DNA of 64,000 nt from Rhyacichthys aspro (taxonomy: Eukaryota > Chordata > Actinopteri > Gobiiformes > Rhyacichthyidae): contig CM072160.1 in NCBI GenBank assembly GCA_036850595.1, positions 682,163 through 746,162 on the forward strand, read 5' to 3'. How positions within the stretch are numbered: position 1 is the stretch's first letter; every line of letters starts with the position of its first letter. The notes beneath the pieces were generated by a model. It made no database searches. It was not told where the DNA came from and was given only the letters and a program-made list of their open reading frames with translations. Below are positions 47,001 through 57,638 of the stretch, in pieces. The position numbers were made by a program, and so were the translations under genes.

Positions 47001-49595
47001 GTAAGTTTAGAATTTATAGTCGCATACGTTTTTTTGCCACTAAAAATCATGTAGTTTGATTTTTTCAGATTCAGAAATAATTTGTTTAACTTAAACCATT
47101 TGTCATATGCAGATAATCCAGCATTAGCTCGGTTTATAAGTGCACTGAAGTTTGAATTAGACACGACAAAAGTTGTATCATCAGCAAACATTATTGGAAT
47201 CAGATCGTGGGAAACATTACACAAATCGTTTATATAAATTAAAAATAATATTGGACATAATATGGAGCCCTGAGGGACTCCGAACTGTATATTAGCTCTG
47301 TCAGAATTGCAACCATTAATACAAACAAACTGAGATCTATTGCAAATATAATTTTCTAACCATCTATAAGCAATTTCATGAAATCCATATTTATGTAATT
47401 TTTGAAGGAGAATGCTATGATATACTGTGTCAAAAGCTTTTGATAAGTCCAAAAAGATACTGCAAATAAATCTATCATTATCTAACGCAGAGGTAATATT
47501 ATCTATCAAATGAACTAAAAGATTTTTCCGGAAACCATACTGATGCTTATAAAGAATTGAATTATTGTTTAAATGAAAAACAAATCCTTTTATAAATGAC
47601 TCTTTCCAATACTTTTGAGAAGCATGGCAAAATAGAGATAGGTCTATAGTTGTTGAAACATTGCTTATCACCTGCTTTAAACAACAGAAGAATCTTTGCA
47701 TCATCTGGTACAACTCCTGTGTTTAAAGACAATGAAATAATGTGGACTAGTGGCTTCAGTATCAACTGTTTAATTTGCTTCACCAGGAAGACAGAAATAC
47801 CATCATGTCCAGCTGAAGATGGTGTTAATTCATCAATTATTTCACTTATTTCTTTGATGACGGGGGCAAAAAAGATGACGTTTGAGGATAACTGTATTGT
47901 ATATATTCCAATGGATCTCCAATTGAGACTGGCATGTTTCTTACCAGTTCCAAGACAATATTAGAATTTTTTAGCTATAGCAAAGGAATTTTCAAATGTA
48001 GTTGGACCATCAACAAATACTGAGGGCCTAGTTGAATCTGAGGATATGACATCTCTTCGCAGTAACCGATTTATTACCTTCCAGGTAGCTTTAATGTCAT
48101 TTGAGCTATCCTTTATTTTGTTAAAAAAATACTTTCTTTTTGCAGATCGTAAAGAATGTATATATCCATTTCTATACTATTACTTTTTATAAATATTAAG
48201 AGTAAGAGGGGTAGCATTGATTACATATCTTTTATACAGTTTATTTTTGTTCCTTAGCATTTTTAACAAATCGGGTGTAAACCAAGGCTTCTTTAATCTT
48301 TGCCTTTGATTCTCAGTTGGATTTGAACAGGTTTTAGATGGATTTGAACAGGTTTTAGTTGGATTTAAACTTGTTTTATTTGGATTTGAACAGGTTTTAT
48401 TTGGATTTGATCAGGATTTAGATGGATTTAAACAGGTTTTAGTTGGATTTGAACAGGTTTTATTTGGATTTAAACAGGTTTTAGTTGGATTTGATCAGGA
48501 TTTAGATGGATTTAAACAGGTTTTAGTTGGATTTGAACAGGTTTTATTTGGATTTGAACAGGTTTTAGTTGGATTTGATCAGGATTTAGATGGATTTAAA
48601 CAGGTTTTAGTTGGATTTGAACATGTTTTATTTGGATTTGAACAGGTTTTAGTTGGATTTGATCAGGGTTTAGATGGATTTGAACAGGTTTTAGTTGGAT
48701 TTGATCAGGGTTTTATTTGGATTTGAACAGGTTTTAGTTGATTTGACAGTTTTAGATGGATTTAACGTTTTATTGATTTAACGTTTTATTTGTTTAACTT
48801 TTAGTGATTATTTTTAGATATTAGTTTTAGTTGATTTGCAGGTTTTATTTGATTTGAACAGGTTTTAGTTGATTTGAACATTTTTATTTGATTTGAACAG
48901 GTTTTATTTGATTTGAAGTTTTATTTTATTTGAACAGGTTTTAGTTGGATTTGAACTTTTTATGGATTTAACAGTTTTATTTGATTTGAAGTTTTATTTG
49001 GATTTGACAGTTTTATTTGATTTGTTTTATTTGATTTGAACGTTTATTGATTTGAAGTTTTATGATTTATTTTAATTGAATTTTATGGATTTGAAGGTTT
49101 TAGTTGGATTTGAACAGGTTTTAGTTGGATTTGATCAGGTTTTAGATGGATTTGATCAGGGTTTTATTTGGATTTGATCAGGGTTTTATTTGGATTTGAA
49201 CAGGTTTTATTTGGATTTGATCAGGTTTTATTTGGATTTGAACAGGTTTGAGTTGGATTTGAACAGGTTTTATTTGGATTTGATCAGGTTTTAGATGGAT
49301 TTGAACAGGTTTTATTTGGATTTGAACAGGTTTTAGTTGGATTTGATCAGGTTTTAGATGGATTTGAACAGGTTTTATTTGGATTTGAACAGGTTTTAGT
49401 TGGATTTAAACAGGTTTTATTTGGATTTGAACAGGTTTTAGTTGGATTTGGTCTGAACTGTCTTTTTTGTGACGTTCAGGAGACGATGAGACGTTTCAGG
49501 ACATATTCCGAGATTTCAGCGACATGGCGTCTCACGAACCGGACAAACTCGCTCGACGGCAGTTCAGCCGCGACGCCGAGGAAGACGAGGGATGA
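38043..49595 (+). CDS. ACAP-family Arf GTPase-activating protein (middle exons missing)
   Basis: ACAPs are BAR-PH-ArfGAP-ankyrin proteins that stimulate GTP hydrolysis on Arf6 at endosomes and plasma membrane. Exons before the break: 38043-38095, 38676-38733, 38921-39040, 39110-39163, 39671-39729, 39811-39994, 40276-40320, 40398-40493, 40571-40645, 40902-41005, 41071-41122, 41260-41360, 41622-41727, 41841-42016, 42105-42174, 42291-42382; after it: 45708-45818, 45889-45950, 49480-49595. Motifs: start LDFEECVKDSPRFR (BAR), FHQGFDLLRDLEP, PH segment GQLFKRSRRKHKTWKRCWFS, zinc finger CCDC-x16-CIEC with WASVNLGVTVCIECSGIHR, SLGVHVSKVRSLTLDSW, ankyrin KRGANQYAVDERGHDPLAIA, tail TFQDIFRDFSDMASHEPDKL. 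The tail and MNEEMKDSEG resemble ACAP1 and ACAP2 more than ACAP3; the paralogue is left open. The exons for the end of the ArfGAP domain and the first ankyrins are absent, where the array meets the 44759 gap. The donor at 39729 (ACA|GTCTGT) is weak but gives the family length. Confidence 0.92.
38096..38675 (+). other. ACAP intron 1, no feature seen
   Basis: AT-rich intron between the first two coding exons, without a recognisable repeat or exon. Confidence 0.5.
39164..39670. other. ACAP intron with possible repeat tail
   Basis: The stretch CATTTTATTTATACAGCTAC near 39179 resembles the repeat tail seen at 51719. Nothing else is supported. Confidence 0.35.
41489..41620 (+). repeat. 44-bp triplicate ending at an ACAP splice acceptor
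   Basis: Three copies of a 44-bp unit (GTCTTGTTCTGGTCTTTGG, then CTAATGCTGCAGTGGTTCAG). The real acceptor of exon 41622-41727 is the truncated last copy, TCTTGTTCTGGTCTTTGCAG. Confidence 0.85.
42383..44758. repeat. AGGTCTAAACC / AGGACTAAACC minisatellite in the ACAP gene
   Basis: About 215 copies of an 11-bp unit in 2.4 kb, the longest array in the window, with higher-order blocks of GGTCT and GGACT units. The first unit is the end and donor of the ACAP exon at 42291-42382 (ACCAG|GTCTGAACC). It runs into an N gap. Confidence 0.95.
44759..44857. other. Assembly gap of 99 N between two arrays
   Basis: A different minisatellite lies on each side, so true size and content are unknown. The missing ACAP exons probably belong here. 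Confidence 0.98.
44858..45690. repeat. GATCTGAGCAGGTTYTAGTWG minisatellite
   Basis: About 40 copies of a 20-21 bp unit, alternating TAGTAAGATCTGAGCAGG and TAGTTGATCTGAGCAGG. It ends 18 bp before the acceptor of the ACAP ankyrin exon at 45708. Confidence 0.93.
46150..48312 (-). mobile_element. 5'-truncated, frameshifted non-LTR retrotransposon (LINE)
   Basis: The minus strand carries reverse-transcriptase segments: near 48300 a KPWFTPDLLK linker, 47560-47830 with HDGISVFLVKQI and NYRPISILPCFSKVLER, and 46484-47600 with YGFRKN, DLSKAFDTV, GVPQGSILCPILFLIYINDL and MFADDTTFV (catalytic ADD). At least one frameshift lies near 47570-47600, so it is dead. The 3' end is at the low-coordinate side with an AATAAA-rich tail. 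It is inside the ACAP intron between 45950 and 49480, opposite in orientation. The clade is not resolved. Confidence 0.88.
48315..49455. repeat. GGATTTGAACAGGTTTTAGTT minisatellite with a degraded core
   Basis: About 50 copies of a 21-bp unit up to 25 bp before the last ACAP exon. Between about 48730 and 49095 many units lose GG, CAGG or the whole GAACAGG, unlike the clean units on either side. Confidence 0.9.
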
Positions 49596-51355
49596 AGATG
49601 AAGACGAGGGACGAGGGACGGACACTTTTAACATTTCAAGGAAACAGTGAATGAGGAAGAAGGGGCCACTGTGAACGTTTTAAAGTTTTGTGTTTCGTGG
49701 ATGTTTTGTTGAAAAAAGGGAAATGAGCTGCTGCTGTTACACGACGTTGGAGTCTGCTTCAGGCTCTGAGACACTTCTTATTTTCATTTCTGCTGAAAGT
49801 AGCTCTGGCACATTTCAGGTCCAAGAAATTCAAAGTGCCTTCAACAAAAAGATCAATCTGGTGTTACAAAAGAGAGCACTGGACGTTTACGGAGTCTGAA
49901 GTTACCATATTTGTAGTTTTTATGGCTAAAAAAATAAAAATCTGGATTATTTCTAACTTTCAGATGATTTTAATTTTTTTTTTCATCCAGCTACTTTTTA
50001 AATTAAAATATTAGAAGAGAGCATTACCCTGAGAGTTCAAATAAATGAGTTTAGGCTGGATACGTTTTAGTTTGAGCCCTCTGTGTCTCCGTAGAGCTCA
50101 TTAACACCACACACGACTAATCTGTATAAATCAACGCTCCTGTTTAAACCAGTGCATCACAGGAGAATATCAAACAGCTCAACTCCTTTTCCTAAATGTA
50201 GAGAGCAGCTTTAAAGCACAGGTCCTGGAGATGATTTACTATTAGCTCCAGTTAGCGTTTGTTAGCTGCTAATGCTAACGGTTGAAATGAATGATTCAAA
50301 GTGTGTCGTTAAAACTAGTGACTTTGCAGTTCGTCAGAATCTTCTTAAATCTTGCAGTAATTTACAGATGGAGCTAAAAGTGAGAGTTTTTGTGATGGGA
50401 CCAGCTCGTCTGCTCCGGGACAGTCCTCAGTCCAGTTTTACCTCAGATGTCTTTTTCTGATTGAACTCTGAAGGGACCAAAGGCTGCTGCTGTTACACGC
50501 TTCAGATCCAAGAGACTGAGGGACAAATCCACATAAATAGCACATAAAGGAGGCTCTTTTTCTGTTTTTATCACGATTTAGTCTGGTCTCTTGTGGATTA
50601 GAGCTGGACTTCCAGGAGACTCAGAATCAGAAAAACAAAACCTTTCATAAAGGTTCAAACGGACTGAACAGGTTTTCAACAAAGAGGCTATAAAAGGAAA
50701 GCATAAATATACTATAAATATAGTCAGATATAAATATGTGCAACTTATTGAAAGAGTTGCTCCAGTCGCTGTAAATGGAAGTGGTTACTACACATCTCTG
50801 TTTTTATCTTTTCTTTTAAAACTGTTTCATACTTAACTGTGTTTTCTGTCACTGACTGAAACTAACCATTGGATTCACATTAGAAAAAATAATATTGATA
50901 TTTGATATATTTTCATAGACTGTCTTGAACGTGCTCATTTTGACTTTTTGTTTTGCTCGTCCATTGTTTGCCTTTGGTTTGTAATAAGAAGGCACCATAT
51001 TTTTATTATAAAGTCAGAAAATGTCTAAATATTAGCGACACTTTATAAAATATACATTTATATAAATACAGTATGTGTTCAGTATGTGCGTGAAGGCCGT
51101 TAATTACTGTTGTCTGTGTAATATTTCATATTCCATAAAGCAGCCCCAGGTTTACAGCCTGATCTACTGTTGTTTTATTCAGTGGCATTTTGTTGTGATT
51201 TTTTTATTTATTTATTTATTTGTTATAAAGAATTATTAGGCCCGAGCCCCTCGATGTAATCTGACCCATACACTCCTCACGTGTCCCTGAACTCACTGGA
51301 CCCATGAGTTAATTACAACCGTGTTGCCATGGCAACGCTCTAAAATATGACACTT
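49596..51355. other. ACAP 3' untranslated region and intergenic DNA
   Basis: An AATAAA at 49933-49938 is a plausible ACAP poly(A) signal. The rest is AT-rich with no supported gene. Confidence 0.55.
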
Positions 51356-51361
51356 CTGGCC

Positions 51362-51630
51362 TCTGGGGGGCGCAGTGGCTCAGTAGGTAGAGCGGGAGGG
51401 TCGGCGGTTCGATTCCCTCCTGTTCATACTGTCGTGGTGACCTTTGGCCTTGTCTCCAGTGTCTGTGGCTCTGGTGATGAATGTGAGTGTGTTTGGAGGA
51501 GGTCAGGGGTCAGAGAGGCGCAGAATGGCCGCCACGTCTCTGTCGGTCTGCTCCGGGGCAGCTGTGGCCTAGAGGTAGTTTACCACCACCAGTGTGGTAC
51601 TGAGGAGTGAATGGCTAATGGATAATCTCC
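51362..51630 (+). mobile_element. tRNA-derived SINE
   Basis: Starts GGGCGCAGTGGCTCAGTAGG with an A box (TGGCTCAGTAGG) and B box (GGTTCGATTCC) spaced as in a tRNA. The tRNA-unrelated body follows and ends in TTTACCACCACCAGTGTGG and GGAGTGAATGGCTAATGG. The cloverleaf is not completed, so it is not a tRNA gene. Confidence 0.85.
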
Positions 51631-52275
51631 ATCCATCTTCTTCCTCTGATCCGGGGCCGGGTCTCGGGGGCAACAGTACAAGCAGAGATGCCCAGACTTC
51701 CCCCCGTACCACACCAACTTTATTTATAAAGCACCTTTAAAACTGTGCAGTCGGCCAAAGTGCTGTACACAAGCAATACAATAAATAGAGGACACAGTAT
51801 AATACAAACACAATACAATAAAACTGTATAAGACATAAAACAAAATAAACATAAAACACCCAATTAATAAATAACTCAGGTTAAAAGCACATGAGTTAGA
51901 ACATGAGTTAAGACAACAGAAAGATTAAATGAATAAATAAATAAATGAATAAATGAATGACCACCTCTCACTCCGAGTTAAAAGCCACCGAGAAAAAGTG
52001 CGTTTTTAAAAGTGATTTAAAAATGGGCAGTGAATGGACCTGTCTAATGACTAAAGGGAGCTCATTCCAGAGTTTTTTCCCCTCCCCAGACACTTCTTCC
52101 AGCTCCTCTGGGGGACACCAAGGCGTTCCCAGGACCAGCCCAGAGACATAGTCCCTCCAGCGTGTCCTAGGTCTGTCCCGGGGCCTCCTCCCAGTGGGAC
52201 ATGCCCAGAACACCTCCCCAGGAAGGGTCCAGGAGGCTCTGGACAGATGAGCCTCAGCTGCTCCTCTCAAAGTCT
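51631..52275 (-). mobile_element. LINE-like 3' fragment interrupted by a nested insertion
   Basis: 51639-51706 and 52080-52275 read as one repeat split in two: the break falls in a CAGACTTCCCC / CCTCCCCAGACAC junction. The minus-strand peptide of the right part (PTGRRPRDRPRTRWRDYVSG and GTPWCPPEELEEVSGEGKKL) is typical of the C-terminal end of teleost LINE reverse-transcriptase frames. The inserted 51707-52079 has TTTATTTATAAAGCACC, CCAAAGTGCTGTACA and an A-rich body. Confidence 0.65.
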
Positions 52276-53000
52276 GTAGGGATCATTAGTGTCCCAGATA
52301 AGAAGTAAGATAAAGAGCGCGACAGCGCCCCCTGGAAAAAGAAAACTTTGTGACCCTGGGACAAAGGCGCCACTTGCAATAACGTTACAAATTTATTTCC
52401 CAAGAATTTTGTGAGGCTTTTTAAAGGGTTCTCTTTGAGGTCGTTGGCAATGCTCCTAAAACTTGCAGCTTTAATTATTATTATTATTTTTATTTTAGCT
52501 ATAGCTTTATTATATTATTGAGAATAATATTCACTTCATGATGTTAAAAAAAGACTGAGGAGGCTCTAAAAAAACAACCATTTGATTGACAAACATTTCT
52601 GGTTGGATCTGATGTAAATATTTTATATTATTATGATTATTATTCTTAATAATCATCATAATAATAATACTAATATCAGAAATCAAAATTTGTCTTTTTT
52701 GCTTTATTTTTATTTATTTCTTAATTAGAAATAAAAAATAGAAACAAAAATAAAAACAAAAGTATGAAAATGAAAAAAAAAAACGAAACATTTGAATACA
52801 TCAATATATATTATAATATATAAAATAAAACATATAAAATGGTTCAAATATAACTCTAAAATCCTGCAAAAGAAAGATTAGCTCAGTCAGAACGAAAATT
52901 ACAGAAGTGAATAAAACCTAATAAAATCAAAATCATTTTCAAAGGAATTAATTGTGTGTTTTTAATTCAGGTGGTTTCCCTCCACATTCAGCTCCAGCCA
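52276..53000. other. Intergenic AT-rich DNA
   Basis: Low-complexity A/T stretches (52480-52900). No gene or clear repeat. Confidence 0.5.
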
Positions 53001-53009
53001 ACGAACCCG

Positions 53010-53750
53010 GTTTAAATCCAGGTCTAAACCAGGTCTAAACCAGGTCTAAACCAGACCAGGGTCATAAATATGAGGTCATCCTCTTTTCTCAGGGTCTCTT
53101 CTCTTCATGGAGCAGCATTTACAAGAACAAGTCTTCTCTGTCTCCCCCTGGTGGCCTGAAGGAACATGGCAGGAAAAAATCTCATGTACAGTCTGAACCA
53201 GGACTAAACCAGGTCTAGACCAGGTCTAGACCAGATCTGAACCAGGACTAAACCAGGTCTAGACCAGGTCTAGACCAGATCTGAACCAGGACTAAACCAG
53301 GTCTAGACCAGGTCTGAACCAGGTCTAAACCAGGACTAAACCAGGTCTAGACCAGGTCTGAACCAGTTCAGATCTGGTCTAGACCTGGTCTGAAGGTCTA
53401 GACCAGATCTGAACCAGGACTAAACCAGGTCTAGACCAGATCTGAACCAGGACTAAACCAGGTCTAGACCAGGTCTGAACCAGGTCTAAACCAGGTCTAG
53501 TCCAGGTCTAGACCAGGTCTGGATCTGGTCTGGTTTAAGTCTGGTCCAGGTCTGGTTGAAGTCCGGTCCAGGTCTGGTTTAAGTCCGGTCCAGGTCTGGT
53601 TTAAGTCCGGTCCAGGTCTGGTTTAAGTCCGGTCCAGGTCTGGTTTAAGTCCGGTCCAGGTCTGGTTTAAGTCTGGTTCAGGTCTGGATCAGGTCTGGTT
53701 TAAGTCCGGTCCAAGTCTGGATCAGGTCTGGTTTAAGTCTGGTCCAGGTC
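53010..53750. repeat. Composite minisatellite with an orientation switch
   Basis: CAGGTCTAGACCAGGTCTGAA-type units to about 53510, then GTCCAGGTCTGGTTTAAGTCCG units in the inverted sense. 53345-53400 is itself a local palindrome of the two. Confidence 0.88.
53141..53156 (-). promoter_or_regulatory. Candidate CTCF site
   Basis: Minus strand GGCCACCAGGGGGAGA matches the CTCF core. It lies between ACAP and COX7A, embedded in an array region. Confidence 0.4.
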
Positions 53751-54008
53751 TGGGGGCGGGGCTTGAGTCACATGTTTCTTTATCTCTGGTTTAAATCTAA
53801 GAGCCTCCATCTTTGCTGCTTTTTCAGAGACAGAGCCGTTCACTGGATTAAAAAACACTCCAAAAACCTGTGGAAATGGAAACTTGAAAAGATGAAACCG
53901 TTCAGAACTCAACAAAAGGCTGTGCAGCTGAGGATTTGAGTGGATTCCATCAGAGACTTACATTTGATTCATGAACCAAACCCACTTAAAGCTCTGTGTC
54001 TGAAAGAG

Positions 54009-54014
54009 TTTATT
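54009..54014 (-). terminator. COX7A polyadenylation signal
   Basis: AATAAA on the minus strand about 107 bp past the stop codon. Confidence 0.6.
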
Positions 54015-54120
54015 TAGAGACGGTTCAAAACAAAAGCATTACAAACCAGATCAAACTGAGTAAAACAAAGATCATGTCATTGGTGGATACTGTTCTCCCA
54101 AACCCAGAGCAGATGTGTCT

Positions 54121-57100
54121 TCAGGCTTTCTTCTGAGGCATCGAGGCAATGAGCAGCCAGTACAGAGAGTAACAGGTTCCTACAGAGACCAGAAAGAACA
54201 GCTGAGGATTCTCACTCATCCAGGTCATTTATACACAAATACTTTTAGAAGAAAGGAACTGGACATGGTTTAGAAGTTTCCCTCCAAAAAAAAAGGAACA
54301 TCAATACTTGCTCAAGGATCTGATCCTGACTCACTTTTGCTTTAGAAACATTTAAAAACAGTAAAAACCTGTTAAAGTGATGGTCATTGTGGCTCGATAC
54401 AGCAGCACGTCCACAGTTCCTCCTTTAATGTGGACCGGCAGCCCGTTGTCTGCCTGAAAAACAGGACCGGATCAGACCGGACCGGGTTAGACCCCTGGGT
54501 CTGGGGTCTCTGGGTCTGGGGTCTCTGGGTCTGGGTCTCAGTGGGTCTGGGTCTCAGTGGGTCTGGGGTCAGTGGGTCTGGGGTCTCTCTGGGTCTGGGT
54601 CTCTGGGTCTGGGTCTCAGTGGGTCTGGGTCTCAGTGGGTCTGGGTCTCAGTGGGTCTGGGTCTCAGTGGGTCTGGGGTCTCAGTGGGTCTGGGTCTCAG
54701 TGGGTCTGGGGTCTCTCTGGGTCTGGGTCTCTGGGTCTGGGTCTCAGTGGGTCTGGGTGTCAGTGGGTCTGGGTCTCTGGGTCTGGGTCTCAGTGGGTCT
54801 GGGTCTCAGTGGGTCTGGGTCTCTGGGTCTGGGTCTCAGTGGGTCTGGGGTCTCAGTGGGTCTGGGGTCTGGGTCTCAGTGGGTCTGGGTCTCTGGGTCT
54901 GGGTCTCTGGGTCTGGGGTCTCTGGGTCTGGGGTCTCTGGGTCTGGGTCTCTGGGTCTGGGGTCTCAGTGGGTCTGGGTCTCTGGGTCTGGGTCTCAGTG
55001 GGTCTGGGTCTCTGGGTCTGGGTCTCAGTGGGTCTGGGTCTCTGGGTCTGGGTCTCAGTGGGTCTGGGTCTCAGTGGGTCTGGGTCTCTGGGTCTGGGTC
55101 TCTGGGTCTGGGTCTCTGGTTCTGGGTCTCTGGGTCTGGGTCTCTGGGTCTGGGTCTCTGGGTCTGGGTCTCAGTGGGTCTGGGTCTCAGTGGGTCTGGG
55201 TCTCTGGGTCTGGGTCTCAGTGGGTCTGGATCTCAGTGGGTCTGGGTCTCTGGGTCTGGGTCTCAGTGGGTCTGGATCTCAGTGGGTCTGGGTCTCAGTG
55301 GGTCTGGGTCTCTGGGTCTGGGTCTCAGTGGGTCTGGGTCTCTGGGTCTGGGTCTCAGTGGGTCTGGGTCTCAGTGGGTCTGGGTCTCTGGGTCTGGGTC
55401 TCTGGGTCTGGGTCTCAGTGGGTCTGGATCTCAGTGGGTCTGGGTCTCTGGGTCTGGGTCTCAGTGGGTCTGGGTCTCAGTGGGTCTGGGGTCTCAGTGG
55501 GTCTGGGTCTCAGTGGGTCTGGGTCTCTGGGTCTGGGTCTCTGGGTCTGGGTCTCAGTGGGTCTGGGTCTCAGTGGGTCTGGGTCTCTGGGTCTGGGTCT
55601 CTGGGTCTGGGTCTCACCTGGAAGTGTCTCTGTGCCTCTGGGACCCTGTTCTTCAGGGCCTGAGCAGAGCCGCTGAAGGAACGACTCAAAACCAAAGGGA
55701 GATTCTGGGAAAAGAACAAAAATATGTGTCAAACTCAAAATTAAATCGTTTTGAAGTTTACAATAATATTTTCAAATTTTAATTTTTGGAAGTTTTTTCT
55801 GAGTCTGGAATGAAAAAAACACTCATCAGTTTTTATTTTTTTGCGCAAAGTCGTTTGTAAATAAATTGCTCCTTGGACACAAAACGTGTTTTTAATGGTT
55901 GCCATGGAAACAAGGGATTTCACACCAAAATGAAAAAAAAAAAAAAAATAAAAAATATAAAGAGAATAAATGTGTCTGTTTTATCCAAAAATAAAAGTTC
56001 TGTAGTGTTTACTGTCAGCAGTCTTAGCAGGTCTAGTCCAGGTCTAAGTAGGTCTAAAGCAGGTCTAAGCAGGTCTACTCCCACAGACTGAGAGAACGTG
56101 CTCTGTGATTGGCTTAAAGTTCAGAGTCAGAGGCTGTGATTGGCTGTCGGTGCTGTCAGTCAAACCCAGACCTGCTCTGACCTTCAGACGCTGCAGTTTA
56201 TGTGATCTTTGGTCCTGTTCTAGTCCTGTTCTAGTCCTGTTGTAGTCCTGTTGTAGTCCTGTTGTAGTCCTGCTGTAGTCCTGTTGTAGTCCTGCTGTAG
56301 TCCTGTTGTAGTCCTGTTATAGTCCTGCTGTAGTCCTGCTGTAGTCCTGCTGTAGTCCTATTGTAGTCCTGTTCCAGTCCTGTTGTAGTCCTGTTGTAGT
56401 CCTGTTGTAGTCCTGTTGTAGTCCTGTTGTAGACCTGTTGTAGTCCTGCTGTAGTCCTGCTGTAGTCCTGTTGTAGTCCTGCTGTAGTCCTATTGTAGTC
56501 CTGTTCCAGTCCTGTTGTAGTCCTGTTCTAGTCCTGTTCTAGTCCTGTTGTAGACCTGTTGTAGTCCTGCTGTAGTCCTGCTGTAGTCCTGCTGTAGTCC
56601 TGCTGTAGTCCTGCTGTAGTCCTGCTGTAGTCCTGTTGTAGTCCTGCTGTAGTCCTGCTGTAGTCCTGCTGTAGTCCTGTTGTAGTCCTGCTGTAGTCCT
56701 GTTGTAGTCCTGCTGTAGTCCTGCTGTAGTCCTGCTGTAGTCCAGGTTTAGGCCTTTGTTCAAAACTTTTTCACTTCCTTGTTTAGTCACTTCCAGGTCC
56801 AGTCCTGGTCCAGTCCCGGTCCAGTCCCGGTCCAGTCCAGTCCCGGTCCAGTCCCAGTCCAGTCCCGGTCCAGTCCCAGTCCAGTCCCGGTCCAGTCCCA
56901 GTCCCGGTCCAGTCCCTGTCCAGTCCAGTCCCGGTCCAGTCCCGGTCCAGTCCCGGTCTCTTCAGTGTAAACAGTGGAGGACATGAGGTCGTCTGAGGAG
57001 AGCTGTTTTTAGACTCAGCTCAAAGGTCACTCCAGACTCTCTCTGAAAACACGCACTGTTTCAAATAAAAACACATGACCACCCTACAGCTGACCAGATC

Positions 57101-57638
57101 TAGACCTGGTCTAGTCCTGGTCCTGTCCGGGTCCAGTCCTCACTTTGTTTTGATTTACCCCTTTGTTTCCTTTTTGTTTAGTCTTTGTTTAAACTGAAAA
57201 CAATCTGTCGTCTTTCAAGGAACAAGGAAATAGTTCTGGTTTAGACCTTTTGTTTTTTGTTGTTGTTGGGTTTTTTTTGTCTTTGCAAAATCCTCGTTTA
57301 GTTCTTGATTTTGACTTGGTTTAACTAATATTTAATCTTGCACCAGTTCTGGTTTAGTCTAGCCTTGGTTTGACCTTGATTTAGTCCTGACCAAGACCTG
57401 GTTTAGTCCTTGCATTGGTTTCAGTCAAGGTTAAATCCTGGTTTAGTCTTTAGTTTATTGTCATTGTCCAATAAAAAGCAGTGAAATACAGTTTAGCAGC
57501 AAGTGATAAAAACAATAAATCACATAAATAACCTTTAGGTCAGTGGTTTAGTCTTTGTTTAGTCCAGGTTAAGTCCAGTTTCAGTCCTGGTCTTGTCCCT
57601 AAACCCAGAGAGTCTCTTCTCACCCGGAGCTGGTTCAT
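54121..57638 (-). CDS. COX7A-family cytochrome c oxidase subunit
   Basis: A small inner-membrane subunit of respiratory complex IV. Four coding exons: 57624-57638 (MNQLR), 55618-55704 (LVLSRSFSGSAQALKNRVPE then AQRHFQ), 54369-54453 (ADNGLPVHIKGGTVDVLLYR then ATMTITLT) and 54121-54179 (TCYSLYWLLIASMPQKKA). Phases 0, 0, 1 all fit; total 81 residues against 79-83 in mammals. Family marks: a mitochondrial presequence with RSFS, KNRVPE, the P-x-x-KGG motif, LLYR and one membrane helix with a short basic tail. It reads most like the COX7A1 branch, but COX7A2 or COX7A2L cannot be excluded. Intron 2 is almost all minisatellite. Confidence 0.85.
54490..55616. repeat. GGGTCTCAGTGGGTCTG minisatellite in COX7A intron 2
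   Basis: About 1.1 kb of GGGTCTCTGGGTCTG and GGGTCTCAGTGGGTCTG units. On the gene strand the first unit overlaps the donor of exon 55618 (CAG|GTGAGACCCAGACCC). All three plus frames stay open for over 340 codons; none is a gene. Confidence 0.95.
56212..56742. repeat. AGTCCTGTTGT minisatellite
   Basis: About 48 copies of an 11-bp unit (AGTCCTGCTGT and AGTCCTGTTGT) in COX7A intron 1. Confidence 0.95.
56795..56962. repeat. GTCCAGTCCCG minisatellite
   Basis: Tandem 11-bp units of CCGGTCCAGTC, also in COX7A intron 1. Confidence 0.93.
56963..57623. other. COX7A intron 1, 5' part
   Basis: Diffuse TTTAGTCC-type motifs and AT-rich DNA, no feature supported. Confidence 0.45.

Noticed and set aside
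46484..47713. 409-codon frame as a host gene
   Set aside because: It is reverse transcriptase of a LINE, cut off at its 5' side and frameshifted, inside an ACAP intron.
51362..51440. tRNA gene
   Set aside because: A and B boxes are present but the acceptor stem does not close and a SINE body follows.
54430..55782. Three overlapping plus-strand frames of 340-450 codons (GLGLSGSG, WVWVS)
   Set aside because: All three frames are open through a short-period array in a COX7A intron; no start context, splice sites or domain.
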